DNA of 64,000 nucleotides from Conoideocrella luteorostrata (Eukaryota; Ascomycota; Sordariomycetes; Hypocreales; Clavicipitaceae): contig JASWJB010000185.1 of assembly GCA_032433595.1 (NCBI GenBank), forward strand, positions 1 to 64,000, written 5' to 3'. Of the stretch, positions 52,557-63,481 are shown one piece after another. Each line of letters opens with the position of its first letter. The first letter of the stretch is position 1. A model generated the notes under the pieces. That model searched no databases, was not told the DNA's origin, and was given only the letters and a program-made list of their open reading frames with translations. The position numbers and the translations under genes are program-made.

Positions 52557-53831
52557 AAGGCACGTTGTAGGATTCAAACATATTTTTGGCTGAAAGAGCT
52601 ACTAAATAGACTCTTGTAATGTCACCTTGCCTGAAAAGGCTGGGGCGCCTCTCGCGGGTCCCGCCAGGTGTGTGCGCCCCCAAGTAAGCATGTATCTATG
52701 TGAAGCACCAGTCCTACCTGTCCCTTCTGAACCTGGAAATCGAAGTAAGTCATTAGCATTCGACATTGCGGCAGCCTATATGATGAGTGTTTTGAAAATG
52801 GAGAGGATAGTTCAAGTGGTATTACGGATATATATGTGTCAATTGAAGACTTAGGAAACCGCCTCTCAAATAGCCGCTTCTATCTATCCATACGCACATT
52901 CCTGCCAGCCAACGCTTCAATATACTTGCGAACCTTTGCCTCAATCTGCTGCTCCTCTAGACCGGACGTGTGTGGTTCCTCATCTTACGCCCAATCACGA
53001 AGGATCGCTACGCGCAATCCGCATCTGCGTGATCTCGTCAACACGGAGATCACCGCGCTCACTCTGGATCGCTCCGTGATCCCCATGAGCTTCTCTGAGC
53101 CATCTAGTATATAGACGCACCCAAGACGCCCCCAGTAGAGCTACTCTCAGCTCCTTAGCTATCAATAACATAGTCACCGATTGACTTGCCTTTCTAGTTA
53201 CCACGTCTCGCACTTCGACTGTGGCACGCGACGGTAATACTCATTGCTCAGTATTGACATCCTAGAACATCAACCGACTTCACTCTTCAGCTCCCCTACA
53301 GCCGAAGCCCAAACGTCACAAAGAAGTGGCCCTTCACCTTCCCCTACTTTATTGCTTTCTTGGCACCCAACTGTTAACAAAGTAGCCTAATTTGCACCTA
53401 TCTGCCTGACATTCATACTGTGAACCCCTTTCAAGCGCGCACTGCCCATCTTAAGGCAGCTTCCAGCCCGCCGCCCGCCGTAGATAGCTTTGACCTAGGC
53501 ATCCATACTCCAGTTAACTTAGCGGAAGGAGCCGCTCTGCTCTTCTCAGAAACGCTCCGGCCGTAATATGCCGCTCGATTAGCACCCCGCCACCCTTAGG
53601 TAGGGTGGCTACCATCCTCAACACTCCGTGCTCTATCAAAGAGCTGCAGCGGCGGAAGGCGCTCAGCGCACCAGCCCTCCTCAATCGCGGAGTCAGCGAA
53701 TCGGATTATGCGCGGGCATACCGAATCGTCCAATGCCAAGCTCCGAATGTTTCATGTTTTTTGTGAAGCGTTCGACGCGACCGCTCGGCGATTCACCGCC
53801 GAAGCAGATGTCGCAATCGCCCAGAAACTCT
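52557..53831. other. Intergenic with a transketolase fragment; otherwise no gene
   Basis: Apart from the relic at 52881-52980 I see only decayed, partly GC-rich sequence. A plus-strand stretch at 53405-53840 reads protein-like in pieces (AVDSFDLGIHTPVNLAEGAAL, then FDATARRFTAEADVAIAQKL) but has stops and no known domain; it could be an old retroelement. Confidence 0.4.
52881..52980 (-). pseudogene. C-terminal relic of a second transketolase
   Basis: Minus strand reads GLEEQQIEAKVRKYIEALAG then RNVRMDR and a stop at 52881-52883. The intact transketolase ends GLDAKAIEAKVRKYLGYLNG-KNARMVG..., so the match is unmistakable over ~25 residues. Nothing upstream on that strand is recognisable. Confidence 0.7.
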
Positions 53832-54011
53832 CACATTGATGATTGAAGAAGAATCCCTCGTCTGACGGCCTCGTCCAAATCCCCCTATAAATCCCCCTAC
53901 AATCCAAGACACGCCTGCCTGGGATTCCTGCCTTAGGCCAAGAGGCCACTTATCCTTTCTCTCACTGCCCGTGTATCCACACATCCACTCACACACACGT
54001 GTTATCCAACA
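53832..54011 (+). mobile_element. Solo LTR, family B, 5' truncated
   Basis: Retains 'gaagaagaatccctcgtctg', the TATA 'ccctataaatcc', 'cgtgtatccacacatcc' and the end GTTATCCAACA. The first ~60 bp are missing. Confidence 0.7.
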
Positions 54012-54127
54012 GCTACACATATCTACCAAGGTCTTGAGCCGGAATATCGGCCCTCGCAAGTTAAATCCGAGACTAGCCTACGCTATGCGTGATAGCGCTG
54101 AAACGACTCTCCGAGGGTTCGGAATAC

Positions 54128-54318
54128 TGTTGGAGTCCATCGTCAAGGTCACGTAGTCACCCTAGCGCGCCGTATAAAAGAGGCGCGCTAGGTTGCATAC
54201 CTCCTCTTCTTCTTCTCTCTTGGATAACTATGATCAAATGAATTGAACACTTTGTTTTTACGTATTGCTTCGTGCGAGAACCTTTTGACGTCAATCAGAA
54301 ACCCCTGTGCTTCCTACA
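54128..54318 (+). mobile_element. Solo LTR, family A, with target duplication
   Basis: 191 bp from TGTTGGAGTCCATCG to CTTCCTACA, flanked by a perfect AATAC duplication (54123-54127 and 54319-54323). It is ~500 bp upstream of the sugar transporter. Confidence 0.88.
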
Positions 54319-54536
54319 AATACTGTCCCGTTTTTTGAACCATATAGTATAGAGCTACTTGTCTACCTCTAGGCAGCTCAAAGTCGTGCCGTGGCTCTAA
54401 TCCTTCCGGATTCAGCTTGTGTTTCTAATAACTCAAGGCGGCAGTAGAGGGAAGGCTCAACCAGTAGGAATTGCTCATCCGACATTAGTGCTACAGGCGA
54501 ACTGGGGAAAAATATGGGTCGCTGTTCGGAAATGCC

Positions 54537-54552
54537 ATCCCGCACCAGCGTC
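54537..54552 (+). promoter_or_regulatory. CGG-N10-CCG element upstream of the sugar transporter
   Basis: CGGAAATGCCATCCCG, 263 bp before the ATG at 54815; 15 of 16 positions match the monooxygenase site. A compact palindrome, GCGGAATCCGC, lies nearer the gene at 54669-54679. Confidence 0.7.
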
Positions 54553-54814
54553 GGCCAATCAATCCTTACATTAGGGTTTCTGTCGCTACGCATTACAGTA
54601 CCAGGGGTCCCCATGGGGGTGCATGCGACCGTTATTTGGTCTTACCCCAGCATATGATTATTAGGGGTGCGGAATCCGCGTGATTTTGCGCTCAGCACTA
54701 GCCTCTGGACAAAGACACCTCTATCCCCAGTCCTTAAATATCTTTGATACGAACCGGCTTCTTACTCCTTCTCCCCACTGCAATACCTCCTAAATTCCAT
54801 TCATCTCTGTCAAT

Positions 54815-56517
54815 ATGTGTCAATCATCTGCAGAGAAGTTGGAGGATGCATCCGTCCACAAAGTGGAGGATGCTGTTCCCGGGTCCACCGCTATGACAGC
54901 CTCAGCTCTACATCTGGAGCCGGAGGTTGGTTTATACGGCCGTAGTGGAATCATAGGATTGTTTGACTCCAACTACGTGCTAGGGGCAGCCTTTCTTGCT
55001 TCCTTAGGTGGATTCTCGTTTGGTTATGACCAGGGTGTTATTTCCATCATTAATGTCATGCCAGAGTTTCACCGTGTGTACCCTAAGGCTGCTACGCCTT
55101 TTGGCAAGGGATTCATGACTGGGATGCTCGAGCTGGGTGCTTTCATCGGGTGCCTGTTCATGCCTTTGCTTGCGGATAGGGTATCCCGCAAACGGGCGAT
55201 CGTTATTGTCGTTATTGTTTTCAATATAGGTGCGATTATGCAGACTACCGCACCAAACTATGGCGTTCTTGTCGCTGGAAGAGCTATAGGTGGTATTGGT
55301 GTTGGTACTTTGGCTATGGTGAGCTTTTGTGAACCTTTGCTTTCTATGTAAACGGTGCTGACTCAAGGTTTCTTCAGGGCGCTCCAATTTATATTTCCGA
55401 AATTGCGCCTCCTAATGTTCGTGGTACACTCCTCGTCCTAGAATCTATTTCCATTGTTACTGGTGTTGTTGTGTCCTTCTTCCTTACTTATGGGACACGT
55501 CACCTGTCCGGAGAAGTTGCCTTCCGCTTGCCATTTGGCCTTCAGATGGTCTGTTCAACCTTGCTTGGTGTATTTATCAACTTTTACCCATTCTCTCCTC
55601 GCTGGCTCGCGCTCGTCGGTCGTTCGGAGGACGCTCTCGAGTCACTTGAGCGCCTTCGACGCCTGCCGGCCACAGACCGTCGTGTGCAAAGAGAGCATCG
55701 GGATATCATGGTTGAAACGGAGGTGCAAAAGGCCCTTATGGAGAAGAGGCACCCTGGTGTCAAGGGAATTAAGCGCGAGCTGTACTTGTGGCTGGATCTG
55801 CTCTCGAGCAGGCCTATGAGGCGCCGCACCTTTGTTGCCGTCGGAGCCTGTGTGTTCCAGCAATTCAGCGGAATCAACGCTTTCATTTACTACGCCCCCA
55901 CTCTGTTTGGCAGTCTTGGGCAGTCCGACGAGATGGCGTTGATTATGTCGGGGGTTTTCAACGTGCTTCAACTTGTTGCGGTAGCTGTTTGCTTTATTGT
56001 AATCGACAAATTGGGCCGCAGGCCTCTGGCCATCTGGGGAGCTCTTGGTGGCGGAGGCTCCTGGACGATGATGGCTATTATCGTAGGTGTTTATTCGCAT
56101 GACTGGCAGACCAACACTGCTGCTGGCTGGGGAGCTGTGGCTATGGCCTTTGTATTTGTGCTCGTGTACGGCGTTTCGTACTCCCCTTTAGGATGGGTTC
56201 TACCTGCAGAAGTCTACACCAACTCATCACGATCCCGTGGTGTTGCCTTGGCTGTGGCTGTGAACTGGCTATGCAATTTCATCGTTGGCGTTATCACGCC
56301 ACCCATGATCAGCAACATCGGATTTGGTACATATGTCTTCTACGGCGCTTTTTGCTATATTGGCTCCATCTGGGCCTTTTTTTTGGTGCCAGAGACCAAA
56401 GGCAAGACGCTTGAGCAGATGGATGCTGTGTTCGGCGACCACTCGGCTGAGGAGGAAGAGGAGATCCTGGCCAGTCAAGGCACTGGCCAAGCTCCGCTTC
56501 GCGTCGGTATCGTTTAG
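54815..56517 (+). CDS. MFS sugar/H+ symporter
   Basis: Two exons, 54815-55318 and 55378-56517, with a 59-bp GTGAGC..TTCAG intron; 547 residues. The sugar-transporter marks are in order: GGFSFGYDQGVIS in TM1, ADRVSRKRAI after TM2, AGRAIGGIGVGTLAM in TM4, SPRWLALVGR before the central loop, QQFSGINAFIYYAPTLF in TM7, DKLGRRPLAIWG and PETKGKTLEQMDAVF after TM12. It belongs to the hexose/pentose family of 12-TM plasma-membrane proton symporters. The N-terminal 45 residues and the short acidic tail (EEEEEILAS) are cytosolic. It carries the shared CGG element and precedes the regulator by ~575 bp, so it is the likely uptake step of the pathway. Confidence 0.93.
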
Positions 56518-57091
56518 ATTACCGCACAGGGTGAATTGGAGAGGATTCTGCAAGTCTCCAGGTTTTCGAGGACGGGCCTGTGCACTCTTTGGCAGTTTCA
56601 ACCTGGTTTTCTATTTATTTATTAAATGCACGAGCAAGCTGAGCCAGTCTCAAATGAATGGATCTCAAACCAGATACGATAGTTTGCGTGAGATGCATTT
56701 GTAGCATCATGAATCTCCAAAACAGAGTTGTCGTAGAACTCTCCGGCTCCAATGAATGAGTAGAGTGGAGTCCTTCCGTTTAACACTATGACACGTGACT
56801 ATGCATCCTCTAGATACTGAGGTGGCGACATGACGCACACGACGAGACTGACTTCGAACGCTAGGGAGAGTTGGGGGCCGAGGCCGCTCTCGAAACGTAT
56901 TTGGATGGACCATCGCACTGTAAAAAAAGGGTTCAATTTCCCCGCACGATCATCTGCCCCAACGACCCAGACAGCGTGAGTCTGAAACGGGCATCCGTCC
57001 TCGGCCGTGTTTTGTCGTCGAAACGTGAGGGATTTTTTTTTAAAAAGTATTTGTAAGCGCGTAGTCAGGTCACCGCTCAGGACAAGGCAAC
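56518..57091. other. Intergenic; promoter of the Zn2Cys6 regulator
   Basis: No gene. Several CGG triplets occur (for example CGGGCATCCG near 56987), but I found no CGG-N10-CCG element here, so self-regulation by that site is not supported. Confidence 0.4.
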
Positions 57092-60049
57092 ATGTTTCCT
57101 TCGGATCCGTCGGACTCTAGTGCCACGCGGAGGAAGCACACTACTACGGCATGCGGGCCATGTCGCGAAAGCAAGGTCAAGGTTAGCTGCCATATATCCT
57201 CCGGCCCGGCCAACCTTCATTTCATCTCATTCTGACACTCGCCATGGATGCCGCGCATACTTACTGTTCAAACACTGCAGTGTGATGGAGCTGCGCCCAC
57301 TTGCACCTCTTGTGAGACACGTGGCAAGCAATGTCATTACCAAGCTGGCGATGACAAGCGACGGTAAGTAACAACTGTCTCTGGCGGTCCAAATCGTCCT
57401 GCGTCGCGCTTTGCCAGGTACGAATGCGTTGCTAATCATGACATGGCTTCAGACTTTCACATCGCCTTGTGGTAGAGTTGCTATGCGACCGCATTGATCA
57501 GCTGGGCCGCTTCATACGCGAAAATGCGCATGAACCACCCGCAATGGACGTTGACAAGCATAACTTGCTAAGAAAAGCGCTAGGACACCTGAGGTTGTTG
57601 GATGCTGTGCCCAGTGAAATAACCGTCATGCAACCCGGAAAGTCGCAACCAGAACACCAACATGAAATGGCGCTGGATTTGAACAATTTCGTCATGCCTG
57701 ATCCAAAAGCCCTCACATATCAAACGACAACGGGGCCTATCGATGGCTTGAGCTTGGTTCAGGGCACAGACGGATCTCCAGCAGGACAAACTGGTTTGAA
57801 CAATTTCTCTGACCTTAACGACCTTGGTGCCGTGTTCAATGATCCCCCAGGTAACCTATATGTTAACTGGGGTTGGTCGAACGATGACCTTAACCTGCTA
57901 ACTATGCACAAATCCCCCAGAGACACTTCTGATATACCGCCACAGGAGTCTATTTTCGACCAAGTGGAGACAGGGAACATTCCGGGATCTGAGACTACAG
58001 GCCTGTTACAGAAGAAAAATGAGCATGTGGATGCTGAGGACACCGAGATCCTCGTCAGTCAGCTTGCAGACAGAATTGGGAGTCTTCGCATCGGACCGGG
58101 CGGTCAAGTTCTCTATGATGGTGTCACCTCCAACTTCAATCTTGTGGACATGGGGGCGCCAGATGACTTCACAGTACACAGAACAGTACGACATGACGGA
58201 CCTATCTACCTCGAACAACTCAATATGGGGAAGTCAGTGCCCCAAGACTTGGAGGACCACTTATCAAATCTTTACTTCGCATGGCAAGATCCGGCGTTCC
58301 ATGTAGTCAAGCGGGACATTTTCGAGAAGGCCAAGGCGACCTGGCGAGTAGAACAACAAGATACGCCTTACTTCACCGAGGCTTTGCAGAACGCCATCTG
58401 CTCACTAGGAGCTGCTTTTGAACCGAGGCATTTCCCGACCTTTACCAGCTACCCCAAATCCTTGGCTGATTTCTTCGCTGATCGTGCTAAGACATTGCTC
58501 GAGATTGAGCTCGATTCTCCCAGCATTGCCACTGTGCAAACATTGGTTATTCTCAGCGGTCACGACATAGGATGCAAACGAGACAGTCGAGGGTGGCTCT
58601 ATAGTGGTAAGTTTCTCTCTGTACCCTGGATTCTCTGCAGTCTCAATCTGGTTGAACATACTGACTTGTCGTCACATTAGGCATGGCGACCCGGCTGGCT
58701 TTTCACCTCGCGATGCACCTAGACATGACGGATTATGTGTTAACCAACCGTGTTACTCAACAAGAAGCTGATTTGCGCCGAGACGTGTTCTGGGCAGCCT
58801 ACACAGTTGATCAGTAAGTGATGCAGTCTGTGATATGTACAGAAGAACACGCTGATAAAGATCCGAAGTATCTGGAGTTCTCATTTAGGTCGAACTTTTC
58901 GAGTGAACATGGAGTGCGTAAATTTGGGCCTCCCGAATGCAGAAGATAGTGTCAACCCTGTTGGTCAATGGTCCCCGTACATATCAGACCGTATGCCATC
59001 GGCCCAGAACCCTTTGCCGGATCCAACAGTAGAGCTTCATCGGCAGCGGGTTTTGCTGTGCGAAATTATAGCACCCCTAGGTTTTGCCCTGTACGTTCAT
59101 TTGATATCCTCTTGAAGGCGAAGGCACTGTCGCAATTGAAGGCTAATTTTAATAGCTATGGCAACATGAATATAGCTCCTGAGGCCTTGCACAAATTGAA
59201 CATATCTACTGTGGCAAAATTAATGGCATGGAAGGAAGCCTTGTCACCTTCGGTGCAGGTGCGAATTGACGACTTTGAAACCGCATACCTTCCTCATGTC
59301 ATACTATTACAGTAAGCCCTTTGCCGCCTGCATGGTCTTGTTTTTTCTCACCACTTCTTAGTATGTCTTTCCACCAAAATATCATCTATATCCATCGACC
59401 GTGGATGTCAAAAGGCAGTAACACAGGTCAAGCGTATCTCAACGTGGGGCATGACCCCGAACATGCGCGAGTTATGTGTCTTGAGGCAGCCATTTCTATT
59501 GGTAAGCTCCTCCAAATGTACGAAACTCGATATGGTTTGCGGCGGATGCACATACAAGCAGTGGGAATCACTTGCTCGGCAGCACTGCTTCTCATCTTCG
59601 CCGTTGTCATCAACAGCGGCGACACGGGAGATGTGGATGCGACAGCGATCAACGGTAGTCACTCCAAGTCTTTGAAGCAAACTTCTGTACAGCAAGCTGC
59701 TTTGTACTTGAGTGTCTGCTTCAACGCCCTAGACGAGTTTGGATTCGCATGGGAAAGTGCGAAGAAGGCTAGGCATTTTCTGGACCTGTTGCAAAAGCGG
59801 TGGGAGAGACAGGTGCGCAGAGTTCGGAAAGGGGAGGCAACGATACCTTCAAAACGGCAGCGTCAGCCGCAAGACAACGATGCGGAGCCGCTATCACAGA
59901 GACCATGGTCTGGGATGCGATATGGACATCATCAAATGCTCAACTCGGTGGATATGAGCGCCGATCTCGAGTGGATTATGATGGACAACGACCAGTCGCC
60001 TGCCAGTGGCCTTGGTTTGACAGGGCCGGGTTCAAGTTCAATGGGGTAG
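57092..60049 (+). CDS. Zn2Cys6 transcription factor, likely cluster regulator
   Basis: Seven exons: 57092-57181, 57281-57363, 57453-58606, 58681-58813, 58869-59090, 59156-59311 and 59362-60049; 841 residues. The zinc cluster CGPCRESKVK..CDGAAPTCTSCETRGKQC (Cys 21, 24, 31, 38, 41, 48) is split by the first intron at the conserved place. The middle homology region appears as SGMATRLAFHLAMHLD, HIWSSHLGRTFRVN and NIIYIHRPWM. The acceptor at 58868 (AAG) is chosen because it alone restores the HIWSSHLGR motif. It is nuclear; such proteins bind paired CGG triplets as dimers. Its position next to the transporter and the CGG-N10-CCG sites at cluster promoters make it the probable regulator. Confidence 0.88.
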
Positions 60050-60993
60050 GAAGCAGTTGAACCAAGTCGAAGTCACTAATTAATACTTGCATTTAGACAG
60101 AACTCATCTTTTGTCTTCACTAACCCAGTCTACGATGTTTGATAGCCAACTACCTTGTTCAACCGATGAGTGTCAAAGTAAAAGGCTTTATCTCCTCCAT
60201 GTATCCTATTTCGAGTCTACTTCATCGTCTAACTGACCAAAATGTCGGATTAGTTCCCGGGTGAGTAAATTACCAGTTTTACGTTCAATACAACCAGGCT
60301 ATTTCTGAGCTTTTGTTTTGGAAGAGCTGTGTCACAGGAAACATTCCTCAACAATGCACTCAATATCACTGAAAGCGCACGATGCGACCGGAATCATTCA
60401 ATTTCAACAGAATCGTATGACTGGAAGCATTTAATATCGTCGGAATTGAACGATGCCGACGAAGGCGCCCCGCCCCGCACGAGGAATTCAACATCACCGG
60501 AAACGGACGATATCGCCGGAAACCTACGATATCGTCAGAATCAATGGAATGGAATAAATTCAAAAAATGAGGAATGTTGCAGAGATAAATAGTAGTCGAA
60601 TTCCCCGTCAATTAGACAGAAATCAAGGACATTTTTCCACTGCCTTAGAGACCCGACTTCCATATCTGCTCACTTGTGACAAGCTGGCTAACCCGTACCT
60701 TACCTCCTAGGTTGTGGACGAGATGTCGGTTTGCATCCCCAGCCTCGATAGGTATGCACTCGACAAGGATCACTTGGAAATAAACAAGTATTTCGACCCA
60801 ACGGACCCTGCGTTCGAACGGGTCTCCGATGTGATGTCCGAGCTGTGCCGCAGAGCGACCAATATCGTTCGACGCCGGTTTGAGCGTGCGTGTTCCTTAC
60901 TCCGTTGCTCTTGCCAGTGATTTTGGCTAACCTTGCTGGGCAGGGAGGGGAATCATCACAGATAATAGTGGTAGTCAAGCTCGAACATCACCC
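60050..60993. other. Intergenic with an exon-like fragment
   Basis: Degenerate ~24-bp direct repeats around 'cggaa' occur at about 60370-60545. An open segment bounded by AG/GT at 60712-60887 reads VVDEMSVCIPSLDRYALDK...FERVSDVMSELCRRATNIVRRR. It looks like an orphan exon, but I do not know the family and no neighbouring exon is visible. Confidence 0.35.
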
Positions 60994-61197
60994 TATAGGA
61001 AGCACAGGACTTCCGGTGACAAGGGTATCGATACCGAAAGGTGAAGCAAAACAATGTGCCAAACAATTCAATTCATTAGGTCTGTCTAAGAAAGAAGAAG
61101 AAGAGGAAGAGGTATGCTGCCGAGCGCGCCGTATAAAAGAGGTGCGCTAGGGTGACTACGTGACCTTTGCTCGTATGCTTGACGAGGTATTCCAACA
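60994..61197 (-). mobile_element. Solo LTR, family A
   Basis: Minus-strand copy. The plus strand starts TATAGGAAGCACAGGACTTCC and ends GACGAGGTATTCCAACA, with 'ggtatcgataccg' and 'gccgtataaaagagg'. The CACGTG box is changed to ctacgtg. No target duplication. Confidence 0.75.
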
Positions 61198-61483
61198 ATT
61201 ATCTTGTCAAGTCCAGCATCCCACTAGACGAAGCCAGCACGTAACAGGGAGGCCGTTGAAATGTGGCGCGGTGCACCGCCACTAGAAGGCGCAGTCAAGC
61301 GATGTCCCCACGTGATCCTTGCGATTAGCCAGTATAACCCCATGCATGCTTGCGGCCGCGCGACAAAGACTGCGAAGTAATCTCAAGCACAGTCAGTACA
61401 CACACTCTTGCCTAGCTACATGAAATACCTAACAACAACCCCCATGAGAAAAATATCGGTGTTGCTAATCACTGAAATGAACA
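61198..61483. other. Promoter region of the second Zn2Cys6 gene
   Basis: No gene is seen; it separates LTR A from the regulator. Confidence 0.35.
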
Positions 61484-63160
61484 ATGGCCGGCCGCACCAT
61501 CGAAGCCAGCATTACAAACGCCAACGCATTGCAGGGCCGTCTAATAGCGTCGCAGCGTCGCAGACGTTGGGCTCCCAAAGTGAAAACGGGCTGCATGACT
61601 TGTCGGTTTGTGCTACCATCTCCGTGCTATCCTCGGCAAAAATATAGCTAAGAATCTACCAACAGGGCCCGTCATCTTAAATGCGATGAAACGAAACCAT
61701 ATTGCAGACGTTGCACATCGACGGGTCGAAATTGCTCTGGTTACGAACCAAGATCAGGACTGGAACCAACGTCCACCGTCTATGCATCATCAACATCAGT
61801 GGTTCGACAGCCCACGGATTACGTGACACCACTTTATGCAAACTCAACAACAGAGGAGAAATACTTGTTCTACACCTTCCGTGTCGAGGCAGATCGTCAG
61901 GCCGCCGGTTCACTTGATGAATATTTTCCATCCACTGATATCTCGCTGGCCTGCTACATACACCCTGCCATTTGGCACTCTGCCCTGGCCATGGCCGCAA
62001 TGCGGATCAAGGAGCGAACTCAGCGAAACTCATATAACTCTCAGTACTATAACCAGGTTGCCCTGTATCAGTACAACAAAGCAATTACACACCTCATCCA
62101 GAGCACCCAAATAATGAGTTCAAGTGTTCTAGGCCAATCAATTGTACTTCTTGCCACTCTACTTCTTTATGGAGTTGCTAGTCTATATGGGGATTTAAAT
62201 GAGGCAAAGATGTTTGCTCATCACGCTTGTTATTTATTTTGGAAATGGGATTTTCGGTCTTGTAATAGCCAAATTATTTCCATTTCATCTCTTACTGCTT
62301 CAATCGCCGAGATTTACTTTCAATATTCCTGGACTGCTCGACCTTCACTCTCACAGCTAAGGAGCATTACCAAAATACCTATCTTGCAAACCCCGTTTGC
62401 TTCTACAACAGCTGCGCTCTCCGAGTTCCGTAGCCTACAACTAGAGCTATTCGAACTAAGACTAAAGAGAGACGTTAACCCATCGCAGTGGTACATTAAC
62501 CGCCAAACATGGCTCCATCACTTGTCTATATGGAAGAATAAATTTTGGCAGTTTCGACAGGCAAGCAGGCATAACCAATCGCATGTAATAGCATTGCATA
62601 TGTCGCTGATTGCCTTGGAAGTATTAAGTCAAGTTGACACGAAGAAAAATAACGGCGAATGTAGGAATACCTTATCCTGGAATGAATTGTCTTGGGATAG
62701 ATTTACACCTCAATATGAGCGGATTATTAAGCTCGCAGAAGATGAAGCTACGCAACAAGTGTGTATGCCGCCTATATTTGGGTTCGCTCTCGGCCCTTCA
62801 ACCATGAGGACAGTATATGGGGTTATTTCGTTTTGCCGAAATCATAGAATACGCAGCAGGGCCTTAAGATTACTCAAGGGGTATAATCAGAGAGACGGGA
62901 TGCTTGACAGTCGATTAATCGCCTTACAAGCAGAGGCTAAGATTCAGCTGGAGGAACAAGGACAAAACTTATTTTACTTACCCATTGAACTGGGAAGATG
63001 CCAGTGTGTTCCGGAAGAATATATATGTGAATTCCATCGATTGTCGGACAATGGTGTGGAATTTCTTGAAAATGGGGAAGCGACGCTATCTTTCACATCG
63101 CCTGGCAGCGCCACGCAGCCACCATGCACACGATCAGTGACAGTTAAATGGAGAGAATAG
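61484..63160 (+). CDS. Zn2Cys6 transcription factor, second
   Basis: Two exons, 61484-61605 and 61666-63160, with a 60-bp GTTTGT..ACAG intron inside the zinc cluster; 538 residues. After a basic leader (ASQRRRRWAPKVKTG) the cluster has Cys 37, 40, 47, 54, 57 and 64 (CMTCRARHLKC, CRRC...NC) with C-x2-C-x6-C-x6-C-x2-C-x6-C spacing. The ~450-residue remainder is helical and resembles the DUF3468/fungal_trans_2 regions of such regulators (SALAMAAMRIKER, SLYGDLNEAKMFAHHACYL). The start at 61484 (MAGRTIEAS) is the first ATG in the frame that reaches the cluster. Without the splice the gene appears as two unrelated frames. Target genes are unknown; it could be a co-regulator or serve genes beyond the window. 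Confidence 0.82.
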
Positions 63161-63280
63161 ACGACTAGGAATGAGACGGCCCACCTTCCGCGGAGAACAA
63201 TAAAAGTCAAAATGAATAAAGTTGTTTTGTTCTCCTGAGAGTGCCTGACGGCTAATGTCGGAAGCGACAGTATGGAAGTG

Positions 63281-63481
63281 TGTTGGAATCCCTTCGTCAA
63301 GCACAATAGGAAGCACGGAGCAGGTCACGTAGTCATCTTTCAGCCATGATATTTATGTGACGATTTCGAGCCCCTCACCTTGACTTGTTTTCCGCTTCTG
63401 AGATATACAGAGATTATTAAATATATTGCATTTTGACCGCAATGGTATCGATACCCTGCACAACACCCTGTGCAACCCACA
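63281..63481 (+). mobile_element. Solo LTR, family D
   Basis: 201 bp from TGTTGGAATCCCTTCGTCAAGC-like start to CTGTGCAACCCACA. It keeps 'gtcacgtagtcat' where the other D copy has CACGTG. It adjoins the LINE relic directly. Confidence 0.7.

Noticed and set aside
54378..54614. Minus-strand open frame upstream of the transporter
   Set aside because: No domain, and it covers the CGG-N10-CCG element; it is more likely promoter DNA than a gene.
61408..61647. Separate small gene before the second regulator
   Set aside because: The correct frame starts at 61484 and splices into the zinc cluster; this frame is a shadow.
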